Made by a program: the position numbers and the translations under genes
Assembly (NCBI GenBank): GCA_043228905.1
Contig: JBHGNT010000018.1
Span: 2,728,001-2,792,000, forward strand
Length of the DNA stretch: 64,000 bases
From: Azolla caroliniana
Lineage: Eukaryota > Polypodiophyta
Reading direction: 5' to 3'
The notes under the pieces: model-generated
Seen by the model: only the letters and a program-made list of their open reading frames with translations
Database searches by the model: none
What the model was told of the DNA's origin: nothing
Part shown: positions 1 to 11,442 of the stretch, piece after piece
How the letters are laid out: every line of letters starts with the position of its first letter
How positions within the stretch are numbered: position 1 is the stretch's first letter

Positions 1-5
1 TTTCT

Positions 6-640
6 TGTATGTTCGGCCGTCTTGTGACGAGGGGACCATTCGGGCTTGCCCATGCACCTCTCCTCCTCATAAAGGCGTACGAGCATTTGTATGTGTGTTT
101 GTGTCTTCCTTGTACGTTCGACCGTCTTGTGACGAGGGGACCGTTCGGGCTTGCCCATGCACCTCTCCTCCTCATAAAGGCGTACGAGCATTTGTGCGTG
201 TGTTTGTGTCTTCCTTGTACGTTCGGCCGTCTTGTGACGAGGGGACCGTTCGGGCTTGCCCATGCACCTCTCCTCCTCATAAAGGTGTACGAGCATTTGT
301 GTGTGTGTTTGTGTCTTCCTTGTACGTTCGACTGTCTTGTGACGAGGGGACCGTTCGGGCTTGCCCATGCACCTCTCCTCCTCATAAAGGCGTACGAGCA
401 TTTGTGTGTGTGTTTGTGTCTTCCTTGTATGTTCGACCGTCTTGTGACGAGGGGACCGTTCGGGCTTGCCCATGCACCTCTCCTCCTCATAAAGGCATAC
501 GAGCATTTTGTGCGTGTGTTTTGTGTCTTCCTCGTACGTTCGACGTCTTGTCACGAGGGAGCGTTCAGGCGCGCCCATGCACCTCTCCTCCTCATAAAGC
601 CATACGGACATTCGTGTTTGTGTTATCGTCCCCTTTGTGC
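6..640. repeat. 105-bp tandem repeat, six copies
   Basis: Units begin near 6, 111, 216, 321, 426 and 533, each opening with a version of TGTATGTTCGACCGTCTTG. The first five are nearly identical with an exact 105-bp period; the sixth has drifted. Because 105 is divisible by three, frames stay open through the array and give a false repeated protein. It lies just upstream of the 5' LTR end of element A and may belong to that LTR, but A's 3' LTR has no counterpart, so ownership is unknown. Confidence 0.93.
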
Positions 641-842
641 GTTCATGTTGCGTGCTCATCTTGCTTGTACTCGTTTGGTCACTTGGCTCGTACGGTGATC
701 TCGGAAGGTCGACAAGTCGTGATAAACGAGAGCCACCGGCCTCACAAAACAAAGGGGAACGAGACCTTGCTCGGGAAGGGGTGGGGAAGTAGTATTGTCA
801 TAAAGCAAACCTCGGGTCTTCTCTATCCCTTGAGTACTCCCT
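641..842. other. unassigned spacer before element A
   Basis: No coding frame, repeat or RNA is recognisable. It leads into the recognisable LTR terminus of element A at about 843 and may be diverged LTR sequence of that element. Confidence 0.3.
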
Positions 843-881
843 AGTCCGAGACCCCCGTGGTCCCGCCCAAGTAACACGCGC

Positions 882-2581
882 GTGAAACTTCGCGACACCG
901 TACTGGACACAAGTCGTGTCCTATTGTTCGTTAAATTGGTGGATGCAAGGGACCAGGAGCAAGTGGGCTTCCTGTTGGAGACCGATGATGGCCTAACAAC
1001 CGACTGGGCCGTGGTAAAGAGAGTCTGCGGCCGTTTTGACAAATGGTGTGAGTGGGTCGATAAAGGATTGACGGGGGCGGGTTCTGTTCCGACAAGGAAG
1101 GTCAAGGTACTCCCACTGGCGTGAAGGGAAGAGACCCGAGACTGGCTCGAGACCGGCTCGACTTCGATCGGCATGGTCAAAGGCTCGTCCGGAGGATTGG
1201 CTCTGGAGGAGCTGACTCAGATGGTGAGGGACCTCCAGATTGTGCAAGCACGGAGGGACGGTGGCGAACAAGTTCGTGACCGAAGGCCTCCGGCTGTGAA
1301 CCAATGGTTGTGGTGTGACGCGGTCGGCCACGCCTAAAAGGACTGTGGGGACTTCGCTGAAGCGATAAGAGTTAGCGTGGTGTACCTATGGAACGGTTGG
1401 GTGCATGCCAGCGAGACCCGAAGGGCCCTGGATCTGAATATTGGATGAGGGGGTATGAAACGGTTGATGGAAGAAGCAACGACTAGCCACGCAGAGACCG
1501 TCCACTACTCGGCGTCGGCCGGAATCCGGGTCGGAAGTGACGAGGTCCGAAAGACGAAGGAAACCGGATTCTGGCCATTGATGCTGGAAGGCCTCGCCGG
1601 CGTACGACTAAGGAAAGAGGAAGCGGACCGCACGGAAAGACGGGTCCGGCAGGTAACCGGGTGGAGTGACCTGGTCAAAGAGAAGACGGGCTTCGTGGAA
1701 GCCGCGTGCCAGAACTACGAGGTTTTGGTGGAAGACAAGCGTGCGGGAAAGACCGGGGGGGCCGGACCCTCACAACGGTATGAGACCCGGTTCGGGCCGA
1801 ACCAGAAGATGTTGGTGCATTCGGCGCACCAGACAAGGCCAAGAAGGCCGGTTATCGGTTGAGCACAGAGATCGAGAGAACCACGGACCTACGAAAGGTC
1901 CTAGAGGAATGGATCCTCGACAACAAAGTGGAGCTGTCGCTGAGGGAAGTGCTCGGTATCACCAAGAAGGAGTTCCATGACTCCATCGTAGACTTGGTGA
2001 AGCGGAAAAGGCTTTCGACGGAGCCGGAGCCGGAGTAGGAGAAGCTGATGGAAGTGCGAACGACGCACCTAGAAGACATGCCCCTGGAGGACGAATTGGC
2101 GGAAAGCCACTGCTCGAGGCTACATTGGGCCAGGGTCACTATGGAAACCCCTGTTCGGATCGGGGACGTCCAGGAGCCGGTGGTGGCATTGGTAGACCAC
2201 GGTTCGGAGATCAACTTGATCTTCATGGACTTCTACAAGAAGGGAAAGTGGCCGATCAACACCAAGCACAGGTGGAAGATACGGGCGGCAATGCGCACCA
2301 CGAAGGAGCTACACAGAGCCTGCTCGAATGTACGAGTGAAAATCGGCGATGTCGAGATCGATCAACACTTCTTCGTGCAGGAGACGTCCTTGCATCCGAT
2401 GATACTCGGAGAACCGTACATCACGGTGGCGCGCATGGAGACAAAGGTGTTGGACAACGGTTCGGCATATGCACAAGTCAAGAGCCAGGATGGGCGTCAC
2501 TCGGTCCAGTTCCTGACGGTGCGACCAAACCATGAGCGTAACCGCGATACCCTCGGTGCCGAAAACCGAGGGGATTTTTAG
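882..2581 (+). pseudogene. Element A gag-protease pseudogene
   Basis: Remnant of the capsid/nucleocapsid plus protease gene. It starts within gag, at a point matching about residue 150 of B gag, because an internal deletion joined the LTR end to mid-gag. A zinc knuckle is recognisable near 1308-1352 (CDAVGHA then a stop where B has CMWCDGVGHIRKDC). Open pieces are 882-1124, 1455-1862 and 2048-2581, in shifted frames. The protease motif DHGS is near 2197-2208, as in B. The last codons GAT TTT TAG keep the run of five T found at the B gag/pol junction. Clearly non-functional. Confidence 0.88.
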
Positions 2582-5500
2582 AGAGGGCTATCAAGGCGTG
2601 GGGCCGCGATAGTCCGGACACCCCGGAAAAACCCCACAGATATACTATAGGAAAAAACACTTGTACCATAGGTAGGAAATCTTGGTTCTCCGATAGCGGA
2701 GTTTGTACAATAGCTGGCGTAGTTGGCCGGGAAAAGAAGCGGGCGGAGGAGCGACTTCGGGCATGTGGAGTCCTCAGCCCTGAAGAGGAGATCAATGGAG
2801 CCGTGGAGGTGGTCTCTTTTGATGACACCTTGGGGAAGTTATGGGATGTGTTCGGAGAAGGCCTTAATGAGGACCGGACGATTCCGGTATGTTCGGAAAA
2901 GACGTACGAAGTCATCGCCGACTTCGGTAATGGACTCGAGTTGGATCGAACAACTCGAGTGGATACGAAGTACAAAACTGTGGACCGGAAGGTGAGGCCA
3001 GTCGCGGCACCCTTGCCGGAGGGCAGCGAGTTACGAATAAAGGGGGTGCGTCGGACCCAAGTTTACGAGATCCGGCCAGCATAGGACACACGTTCACTGA
3101 CATAACGCTACAAGAGCTCAAGATCGGTGGGGGTGGCTTCCTACTGCCGGCGGAAGAGAACCGGTTTCGGAGAATGCTCGGGAAGGCTTTCACATTCTCA
3201 TCGGAGGAGATCGGGTGCGTAGACCCAACGGTTGTGGTACCAATGGTGATCTTCACGGTACCACATGTGCCGTGGAATCTCAAACCAGTTCCGGTACCCA
3301 GACCTCACATCCCGAAGCTGATGGAGCTGCTGAAACAGAAGGTGGAGATGGGCATCCTCGAACCATCGAGTGCCCCATATTTGAATTAGTGGTTTACAGT
3401 ACCAAAGAAGAACGACACACTGCGCTTCATACAGGACCTGCAACTGGTCAACAAGGTGGCCATTCGAAACGCAGGTATCAGACCGACTATTGATGAGTTC
3501 GCGGAGGCCTTCATATGGAGGTCGATCTACTCGGTCAGGGATCTGTACTCAGGGTACGATCAGTTCCAACTTGCCGTAGAGAGCAGGGATGTCACGATGA
3601 TGCGGACTCCTCTCAGCCTAGTTTGGATGTGTACCCTACCGCAAGGGGGAATGAACTCGGTGGCGCACATGGTGAATGCGATGAATAAGGTGTTGAGGGA
3701 CTGCATCCCGGACATCACCATGCCGTTCCTAGATGACATCTCGATCAAAGGATGTCCGGTGGAGGGCAAGGACGAGTCGGTCGGGCCCGACGGTTGCCAG
3801 AGGTTCGTGACGGATCACATCCGCGACTGCGAGAAGGTGCTACAAAGACTCCAGAGCATGCGGCTCACCTTCTCCGGAGAAAAATCAGCCTTCGGGCAGC
3901 CGGAGATCCTGGTAGTCGGACACCTGTGCGGGCCTTACGACCGGAAGCTGTCCCCGGCGAAGGTAGAGGCCATCTCCGCGATGAAGCAAGTCTGCAATTC
4001 GGTTACGAAGGTTCAGAGATTCTTGGGAGCATGTGCGTTCTACCATATCTGGATCCCGCATTACGCCCACGTTGCGGAGCCGCTCTATGGGTTGCTGAAG
4101 AAAGGGCGTAAATTTGAGTGGAGAGATGAGCATACAGAGTCGGTCCGGAAGATAAAAGAAGCACTTGCCGCGGGACCGGCGCTCCGAAAGACTGTCTACG
4201 TCAAAGACACTCCGATTTACGTGATCGTAGACACGAGTTCGACAGGGATCGGATGGGTGATCAACCAAGAGTATGACGATGGCGCGAGGTTCCCCATCCG
4301 GTTCGGTTCGAAAGTCCTCAGTGAGCGACATCGAGGATTCGCCCAAGTTAAATGCAAACTCTGGGGTATCGTTTCAACGGTCAAGGCCGACAAGAACTAT
4401 CTGATCGGGACGAAAGTGATCATCGAGACAGACTGCCTACCGATTCTAGGTATGGTTTCTGGATGCGCAACTCCGGACCTAGCGATGCTTAGGTGGATCG
4501 CGTACATCAAGTCCCTAAACCCGGAGATACGGCACATCTCCGGAAAGGATAACGCCATGGGCGATATGCTTTCAAGGGCGCGGTTCAGCGACGAGGACGG
4601 CAAGGTTTCGGATAACGAACAAGTCAACGAGGACTTCTTCGGGTCAGCTAACGTAACAATAAGAAAGGGGAGCACTCCAGTGCTTCACGAATTCGACGAG
4701 AGCAAGTACGGCGGGTAATGGCTCCAGATCGGCGGGTTCCTAGAGACAATGACATCAGACGCGGCGTGGACGAATGAAGAGACCAACCGGATTCGGAAGA
4801 AAGCGTACCGATTCTTCCTACGGGACGGGAGCATATGGAAGCACCCGAAGAAGAGAAATGACATCCCGCTCCGAGTGGTGGCAAAGAAAGAGGAACAGGA
4901 AGAACTGCTGACGGAGTACCACGAGAGTCCCTGGGCCGGACACCGCGGGACGTGGGCCACATTCAAGAAGCTAAAGGGGAAGTACTAGTGGCCGGGACTA
5001 TACAGGGACGTGCATCGGTTCGTGACGACTTGCGAAAGCTATCAGGTGCACTCCATAGTCCAACATCGAGACGAGCTTCACCCGACCTACCCTCCGACAG
5101 TCCACTTCAAGTGGATGGTGGATCTGGTGACGATGCCGATGGGGGTAGGGCAGATGCGGTATCTAGTGCTGGCTTGGGAGGACCTGACGAACTAGGTGGA
5201 CGACCGAGCGTTGTAGAACAAAATGACAGCGGCCGTGTGCCGATTTCTGATCGAAGAAGTGGTATGCCGGTATGGATGCGTATGTAAGATCGTGGCCGAC
5301 CGCAGGGAGTTGGACGCGCAAGAGGCGGAAGAGCTGTTTGACTGGCTAGGGATTAAACTCTCGCTCACCATAGCGTACAATCCGGAGGCTAACGGGAAAG
5401 TGGAACGCAGACATGGGCCGATCGTCAAAGCGTTAGTACGGGCGTGTGGAGGCCAAGTCGGGAATTGGCCGTGACTCTTACCCTATGCGTTGTGGGCGGA

Positions 5501-5783
5501 CCGAACTACGCACAGTTCGATAACCGGATTCATGCCGGCAGAACCAATGTATGGGCAGAAGCCGATCATGCCAACGGAGCAGACAATCTCCTCATGGGCC
5601 ACGGTGGACTGGAATGACGAGATGAGCCGGGAGGAGCTGTTAGCGGCACGGATTCGGCAGCTGGAACGAAGACCGGAGGACGTGGACCGAGCCGCGGAGA
5701 AGCTACGGGCGGCGAGGGTAAAGAACAAAGGACGGTTCGACCGGACTCACCGACTAAGACCGTAGAAGATCGAGGAAGGCGAC
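2582..5783 (+). pseudogene. Element A pol pseudogene, 5' part (RT, RNase H, integrase)
   Basis: Collinear with B pol. The longest intact piece, 3456-4718 (420 codons), covers the RT palm with FLDD near 3725-3736, the RT connection and RNase H. RT N-terminal pieces are at 2803-3084 and 3174-3389. Integrase zinc-binding and catalytic parts lie in pieces 4749-4988, 5010-5195, 5223-5474 and 5490-5765. Several stops replace Trp or Gln of B: TAG for TGG near 4986, and TAG for CAG near 5193 and 5213. The gene is cut at 5783 by element C and resumes at 11868. Confidence 0.9.
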
Positions 5784-6203
5784 TGTTACCGGCCGGCAAG
5801 GAGTCCAAAATACGGAGTGAAGGAATTAATTAAGTATGGTTGTAAATAAGCATAGTATGGACGGACGGACTGGAAACGGTATGCCGTTTCCAGATTCGGA
5901 CGGATCCCGAATAGGTGCGATAGGCACTGTTTTGTACTACGGGCCGGAAACCTATTTAAAGGCCCGGACCCCATTGTAATCGCAGCGGATAATTAATAGA
6001 GCGTATGGTGTTTATACTTCTGTGTTGATTTCCGTTCTGTAATTACTGTTATATCTTACGCGTGTAATTAACAAAAGCGCTCTAATCGTGTAACCTACTT
6101 AGGTCGGTGTAATCGTTGAGTCATAATCCTATGCCGTAATCACCCTTTGGTGAAGTGTCTCCGTGACACCTTGTGTTAGGCCTTGTCCGGTCAGAGAACA
6201 ACA
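5784..6203 (+). repeat. Element C 5' LTR
   Basis: 420 bp, TGTTACCGG...AACAACA. A TATA-like TATTTAAA is at 5953-5960, and a strong inverted repeat lies at 5870-5893. Aligned by eye with 11443-11862. Confidence 0.95.
5870..5893. promoter_or_regulatory. LTR inverted repeat upstream of TATA-like box
   Basis: Arms CTGGAAACGG and CCGTTTCCAG pair perfectly over 10 bp around TATG. The same repeat is at 11529-11552 in the 3' LTR. Sitting about 60 bp upstream of TATTTAAA in U3, it could be a dimeric transcription-factor site; that role is inferred. Confidence 0.5.
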
Positions 6204-6209
6204 CAGTTT

Positions 6210-6219
6210 TGGCGACCAC
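6210..6219 (+). other. Element C primer-binding site, probably tRNA-Arg
   Basis: TGGCGACCAC begins seven bases after the LTR end. From memory, plant tRNA-Arg species ending in GTGGTCG plus CCA would pair over these ten bases; the match stops there. Tat/Ogre elements are known to use tRNA-Arg. Confidence 0.5.
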
Positions 6220-6256
6220 GATTCCTGCTTTCTCGCAGCGAACGACGGCTTAATGG

Positions 6257-9200
6257 ATGACTAGACCAACGCACGACCTGGTTACAGACCGAGCTCGACG
6301 CCTCGCCGAACGGCAAAGACGGCGTGAGACTTTCCAGCAAGCAGCGCACGAAATTCGCTCGGATCGTTCGTTCTCCAACGAGATCCGGAGAGTCGCGGAG
6401 GAATCTCTTCGGTTACAGCAAACTCGCGACCAGGACGACGGAAGCGGTCTAAGTAGTCTCCGGGAAACCGAACGCCTCCTCGAGGCGCTGGCAAGCGGAG
6501 AAAACGAGGCAGAAGCCTTTTCAGCCTACAAATCGGATTCCGAAGGGGGATACAACGTGCACACGAACTACCGGAGCAGCAACGATACCCCCGGCGGGCC
6601 GGAGGACGACGGGTCGGATACCGTGCCGACTCCAGAACCGGAACCGTTCGACCAGGGCTATCCGGAACCGCAAACGGAAGCCGTCAACCCACCAACACCG
6701 GAAGTGGAAGAAGCAAAGCCACCGACACCAACGAAAGAGCCGGCGAGGGTACCGGAAGGAGAGCCGGTGAAGGAACCGGAAAAAGAACCGGAAGAGGAAC
6801 CGGAAAAAGCACCGGAAAAAGAACCAGAAGTGGAACCGGATAGAAAACCGGAAACATATCAACAAACGCCACTAAACCGCGGCCTAATACTGGACGACGA
6901 CATGCCGTTCCAATACTCAAAGTATCGCGATGATCCGGACGCGGAAGCGCATGTTCATGCCTTCGAGCAGACATGGGAAGCAAATCACGCGTCCCAGCGA
7001 TTGACACCGGAGGAAGAAGAACGCTCGAAGATAGCGGAATTCGGGGTCACGTTGGAAGGACCAGCGGCACGATGGCGGCGGACGCAGGACCCGGCGACCA
7101 TCACAACCTTTTCAGAATTAAAAGCAAAATTCTTGCATTTTTTCCACAAGGAGGTCGACCAGACGATAATGGAGGGCCTGTTTTATACAATCCGACAGGA
7201 GGCAGGGGAAAGCATTCCCCAATTCGTCATCCGTTTCCAACGAATGCATAGCCAGCTTGCCCGTGCACCCCCAGAGGAGGAATTACGGACGATATTTTTA
7301 AACGCACTCCGGGAACCGTTACGCACGGTGTGTACGGTGATCGACTTTCGAGGAAGCACCATTGACCAGGTCATTGACCGGGTCAGAGAAATGGAAAAGT
7401 CAAGCTCATGGCTTACACTGGGAGCACTGCAACAGGCGTTACCCACAGATGAAGATCTCCGGTTCCGGCAGGCAATTCAATGCACAATCTGCTTGAATGC
7501 CGGACACTCGGCAGTGGAGTGCACCATGCGAACCCAGTGTGTGATTTGTCAATCCAAGAGTCATACAACGGACCGGTGCGAGTATAACCTGCTAAACCGA
7601 CAAGCACCACCCGTCCGACGGATCGAGCCAAGAAGCAGCCGAGACGAAGATGAAGATCGTTGGCAAAGAATGAACCAGTACCGACCGGCACAGGATGTCC
7701 GGTACGGAGACAGACAAGAGAATGATGGCCGGTACGGGGATCGGCATGATAACTACGACCGGTATGAGCGATCAGACCATTATCGGGAGTCCAACAGACG
7801 ACACGAGCAATATGACAGAGACCATTCCCCTGGTTACCGAAGGCACCAGGAGGACTACGGCCGATTTTACGATCCAGCACGACAGGACTACCGAAATAAA
7901 AATAAGAATAATAAGAAACGTAATTTCAAGAAAGGTGGTCACCCTAGGGACCCGGAACATGGAACCCCAAGGAGCCAACCGGCACAGAACGTACCACTCA
8001 CTACGGGACCGACTCCGGCTACCAGCAATGCTGAATCCAACAATACCCGTAAAGAGTACTGCTACTACTGCAGGTAAGAAGGCCACTACAGTAACCAGTG
8101 CCCGGCAAAGAGCTACGATAAACGACCAGCAGTTAATATGGTGGTTCCGGAAGTGGTGGATGTACAGCAAGTAACCACACGGTTGAAAGGCATGGCCAAA
8201 GAGTGGGAAACACAAGAGGCCATACGAAAACAGGCGACGGAATGGGTGAAGGAAGCCAATGAAAGGAACGTCGCGGACACGGAACGGCAAAAGGCGAATA
8301 CCATAGGGAGTGCCGGCAGTAGCCACGCAGAAAACGAGACATGGCAAGCACTGCAAGAATGTCAGATCACGTTGCCATTAGGAAGACTCTTGCAGCTCGT
8401 GCCGCGATTTACGGAAGGACTAAAAATGGTCATGACAGACGGTATAGCCCCACCGGCACCAGTCCTCTTCTCGAATCCGGAGGAGGGACCGACGGTGGTG
8501 GACACTAGTAGTCCGGTGATTACAGCTATTGTCAAAGGGCACGAACTTCCCGGCACAGTAATCGATGGAGGTTCCGGGGTGAACGTAATAAGCCTCCGCA
8601 CGTGTGATGCCTTGGGTATACATGAATGGGAGCCATGTCCGTTCTGGCTACGGATGGCGGATACGAGCTCTGTACGGCCAACGGGCTTAATACGGAAATT
8701 GGAAGTCACCATAGGAGGTCACACATTTCACATCTCGGCTGTAGTGCTGCAGCTACAGGCGCAAGGCGCGTACCCATTGTTGCTGGGCAGACCATGGTTG
8801 AAAACAGCACACATCAAGCAAAATTGGCGGAAAAATATGATTACCTTCCGGCGCGGAAAAGCCAAGGTCCGGGTACCGACACAACCACAGACGAGCAACG
8901 GTAAGGAATGCACACCGCTGTATGCGGAATGCGTGAACATGCTTGAAGGGTTGGCAGACGACGAAGAAGCCCAGTACTTGGAGGAACACCCGAAGATCGT
9001 ACCACTCTTCGAGATTGACGTGGCTGAAGCCGTAGCGCCATACTTGCCGCAGCGGGACGAAACCGAAGCCGAACCAGACAAAGATTCGATTCGGCAATTA
9101 CGGCAAGCACAGGAAGCGTTGGAACGGGAAATGGCCGTTTCCCAACGGGTAAAAACATCCCAGCTCGACGAAGTGAACCTAGGACGGCAAGGAGGGCCGG

Positions 9201-9403
9201 AAGATGTGGCATGCCGTAGCTCAGTGGATAACATTGCTCGCGCCGCCGGTCGAGACCGTTCAGCCAAAGAAGCGGCCAAGATTATCGGAAGGAAGCACCT
9301 CGAAGCCCGCGTCCAAACGACAGCAGCTGCTGGCGTCGAAGGCGACGAAAGGGAAGAAACGGCTCCCAGAACCGGAGGAGGTGTCACCGGTCCGACCCGT
9401 TAA
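6257..9403 (+). pseudogene. Element C gag-protease, one in-frame stop
   Basis: One reading frame broken only by TAA at 8075-8077. The ATG at 6257 follows a tiny upstream frame at 6253. Residues 150-205 are a Pro/Glu/Lys-rich hinge; the retrotransposon gag domain follows at about 215-390. Two CCHC knuckles sit at residues 409-422 (CTICLNAGHSAVEC) and 428-441 (CVICQSKSHTTDRC). A tract rich in Arg, Tyr and Asp precedes a third knuckle, which contains the stop. The aspartic protease motif DGGSG starts at 8564, with the flap-side LLGRPWL near 8774. The frame then runs into the junction where pol is missing. A single stop in an otherwise clean frame suggests recent inactivation. Confidence 0.9.
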
Positions 9404-9704
9404 GATAACCATACGGCGACCGGGACAGAAGGAATCGGAACCCTTGACGGCACAGATACATGCCGTTACCCAGGAAGAGGAAACGGAGGAGCCAGTAGAG
9501 CACCTCCAACGACGGTCAAGAAGTAGGACCGCCGGGACAGCGGGGGAGCGTTCGGACCCGCAAAAGGAAGAAACGCCCCCAACTCAACCTGAGCAAACCA
9601 CAAGGGAGGAACCGGAACCGGTGCGTATAGAACCGGCCTTGTCGACTTCTATACAAGAAGTCATTCCAACGGCTCCGGAGACGGCGAGAACCGGAACTCA
9701 ATAG
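9204..9704 (+). CDS. Element C residual aORF1 (C-terminal linker)
   Basis: 166-codon frame rich in Pro, Glu, Lys and Arg. By position and composition it corresponds to the C-terminal Pro-rich half of aORF1 in D (14909-15481) and E (48202-48702), following a basic KKRPRL stretch. The conserved domains of aORF1 are absent because the deletion that removed pol extends into them. The first 60 bases overlap the end of the protease frame. Whether it is translated is unknown. Confidence 0.5.
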   Translation: MWHAVAQWITLLAPPVETVQPKKRPRLSEGSTSKPASKRQQLLASKATKGKKRLPEPEEVSPVRPVKITIRRPGQKESEPLTAQIHAVTQEEETEEPVEHLQRRSRSRTAGTAGERSDPQKEETPPTQPEQTTREEPEPVRIEPALSTSIQEVIPTAPETARTGTQ

Positions 9705-9788
9705 CCGGCGAGCCCAGCCAGCACACACAGCGGCCAAGGAGTAGAACCAGAACGGCAGATACAGGCACTCAGGCCAGACAATTCCACA

Positions 9789-11390
9789 GTGAACGAGCCG
9801 ACCCGACCAGTACAGCAGCAAGGCACCAGTAGCATGTGGCTACGGTGGGTAGGCGAGCAGATCGCCGGAGCGGTCGAGTACATAGAGGCGGAGGAGAGAG
9901 CGCACCACGAACGGTTGCTCGTCACAACCGTAGATCTAGAGACGGCCCGGTCCAGAATCCGGAGCCTTGAACAAGACTTGGACAGGGTCACAAGGGAAAT
10001 GGCTCAATTGGCTTTGACAACACAAGTCCAAGCACCGGTGACTCCGGGCAATGTACAGAATAAAGCGTCAGATCAACCTGTACATAGCAATCAGACCCCG
10101 GCAACGGAAACCGTTCCGGAGAGAAATGCGGCACAAGCCCAAGAGCTTGCGGACTTAAAGGATGAGCTAGCTGGCCAAGAAGCGCTGAGGAGCCGCGAAA
10201 GAGAGTTGAAGACGGCAACGGAGGCAGAACTCAAAAAGACTGCTGAGAATCTACGCTGGGCCGAGGAGAGCTTACGAAAAGGCCACCAAGCGTACGACCG
10301 GCTCAAGGAGGAGAAGGAGAAAATGCTGCAAGAGAAGGACAGGCTCCGGAGAAACGCCGAAACAGAAGTAGAGCGCCTGAAAGAGGAACTCCGGCAGCTA
10401 AAGGACCGGGAGGACCGGAACCATCGCCAGATCAACGGCAAGCTCAAACAAAAAACGGAGGAATTTGAGCACTTGCACCGGGAGTATAAACGGATGCAAA
10501 CGGAGCACAAGGAACGGACGGATGAGCTCCGGCAAGCAGTTGATCGGACCGCAATGGCATACGCTAATGAACAAGCGGAAACCAGAAGACGGTTGGAAGA
10601 GGCAGAGAAGGTTCAGACAGAGCTCCTCAGGCAACAGCAGGCGGAAAGAGAAAGAGCGGCGGCGGTACTGCAGAAGCTGCAAACAACATATCAAGGGCAG
10701 CTGACGCACTACAAAGAGCAGGCGGAGGATACGGCTAATCTCATCAAGCAGTTGAAGGAGGAACGACAAGTTGTGGAAAGTAGAGCGCAAATGGGAGCAA
10801 GTCGCATCCAGGATATCATGCGGGCCTGGTTGAACCAGACCAAGAGCTTGATTGACAACGGTTCCGTCAAATGGTGGACCAAGTGGGCCCCGAACGCGGC
10901 GGAACTCCAATTGCTCCGGGCCGACGTAGAGAACCGGCGGAAGGAGGGGGATGATTGCTATATGCTGACTTCCGAAGACTTCACCGGCATAAGAGATGAG
11001 CTGGCCGAAGACTTTCAAGCCTTGGCAGAGGACCAACTAGGGCAAGTCCGGCAACTTGTAGCTCAGCTGGACGACGACAGGCTGGAGGCGCAGATCCAGT
11101 TTGAAAGCTACGAGAGGACCCGGATCCGGGAAGAGAAAGCACGAGAACCGGTTACGGTCAACCTCAGTGATGAGGAACCGTTACTGGAAGGAGACCGGAC
11201 CGGAAGCAGTCAAACGGGGATGCCGGAGTCAGAGAAACAAACGGAGCAGCCGCCTATAGAGCAGCCGGAGCAGTCTCAGTCCCAACCGCAACCACAGCAG
11301 CAGCAGCAAGCACAGCCGCAACAACCACAACCGGAAGAACAATTGGAAACTCTGGAACAAAGTATTTTGGACAATTTGGGTGAACAATGA
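9789..11390 (+). CDS. Element C aORF2: long coiled-coil accessory protein
   Basis: 533 codons, uninterrupted. The start is uncertain: the first codon at 9789 is not ATG, and the first ATG (SSMWLRW) is about 15 codons in. From about residue 40 to 350 the sequence is dense in Glu, Lys, Gln, Arg and Leu with heptad-like spacing, so a long coiled coil is expected. A conserved C-terminal region follows (NAAELQLLRADVENRRKEG, then RDELAEDFQAL) that recurs in D and E. A Gln/Pro-rich tail ends in SILDNLGEQ, the same tail motif as E (SILDILKEE) and D (NIRAILEED). It lies after the missing pol on the sense strand. No enzyme motif is visible; a structural role in particles is a guess. Confidence 0.8.
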   Translation: MNEPTRPVQQQGTSSMWLRWVGEQIAGAVEYIEAEERAHHERLLVTTVDLETARSRIRSLEQDLDRVTREMAQLALTTQVQAPVTPGNVQNKASDQPVHSNQTPATETVPERNAAQAQELADLKDELAGQEALRSRERELKTATEAELKKTAENLRWAEESLRKGHQAYDRLKEEKEKMLQEKDRLRRNAETEVERLKEELRQLKDREDRNHRQINGKLKQKTEEFEHLHREYKRMQTEHKERTDELRQAVDRTAMAYANEQAETRRRLEEAEKVQTELLRQQQAERERAAAVLQKLQTTYQGQLTHYKEQAEDTANLIKQLKEERQVVESRAQMGASRIQDIMRAWLNQTKSLIDNGSVKWWTKWAPNAAELQLLRADVENRRKEGDDCYMLTSEDFTGIRDELAEDFQALAEDQLGQVRQLVAQLDDDRLEAQIQFESYERTRIREEKAREPVTVNLSDEEPLLEGDRTGSSQTGMPESEKQTEQPPIEQPEQSQSQPQPQQQQQAQPQQPQPEEQLETLEQSILDNLGEQ

Positions 11391-11397
11391 AGGGGCC

Positions 11398-11442
11398 GAG
11401 AAGGGTTCGACGTACAAGGTACTGTCCCACGGGCGTGCCATG
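11398..11442 (+). other. Conserved block abutting the 3' LTR (element C)
   Basis: Contains CTGTCCCACGGGCGTGCCA directly before the 3' LTR, where a polypurine tract is expected. D (13063-13107) and E (45853-45899) carry close versions in the same place. The only purine-rich run, AAGGGGCCGAGAAGGG, is about 40 bp upstream of the LTR. Confidence 0.7.

Noticed and set aside
5-844. Repetitive proteins of 279 and 229 residues
   Set aside because: The 105-bp period is a multiple of three, so frames stay open by arithmetic; there is no coding signature.
9216-9257. tRNA-like TAGCTCAGTGG plus GGTCGAGACC in element C
   Set aside because: The boxes are too close and no acceptor or anticodon stem forms; it sits at the pol-deletion junction.
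10091-11036. Antisense frames opposite aORF2
   Set aside because: Ser/Leu-rich mirror of a Glu/Lys/Gln-rich coiled coil; not conserved as genes.
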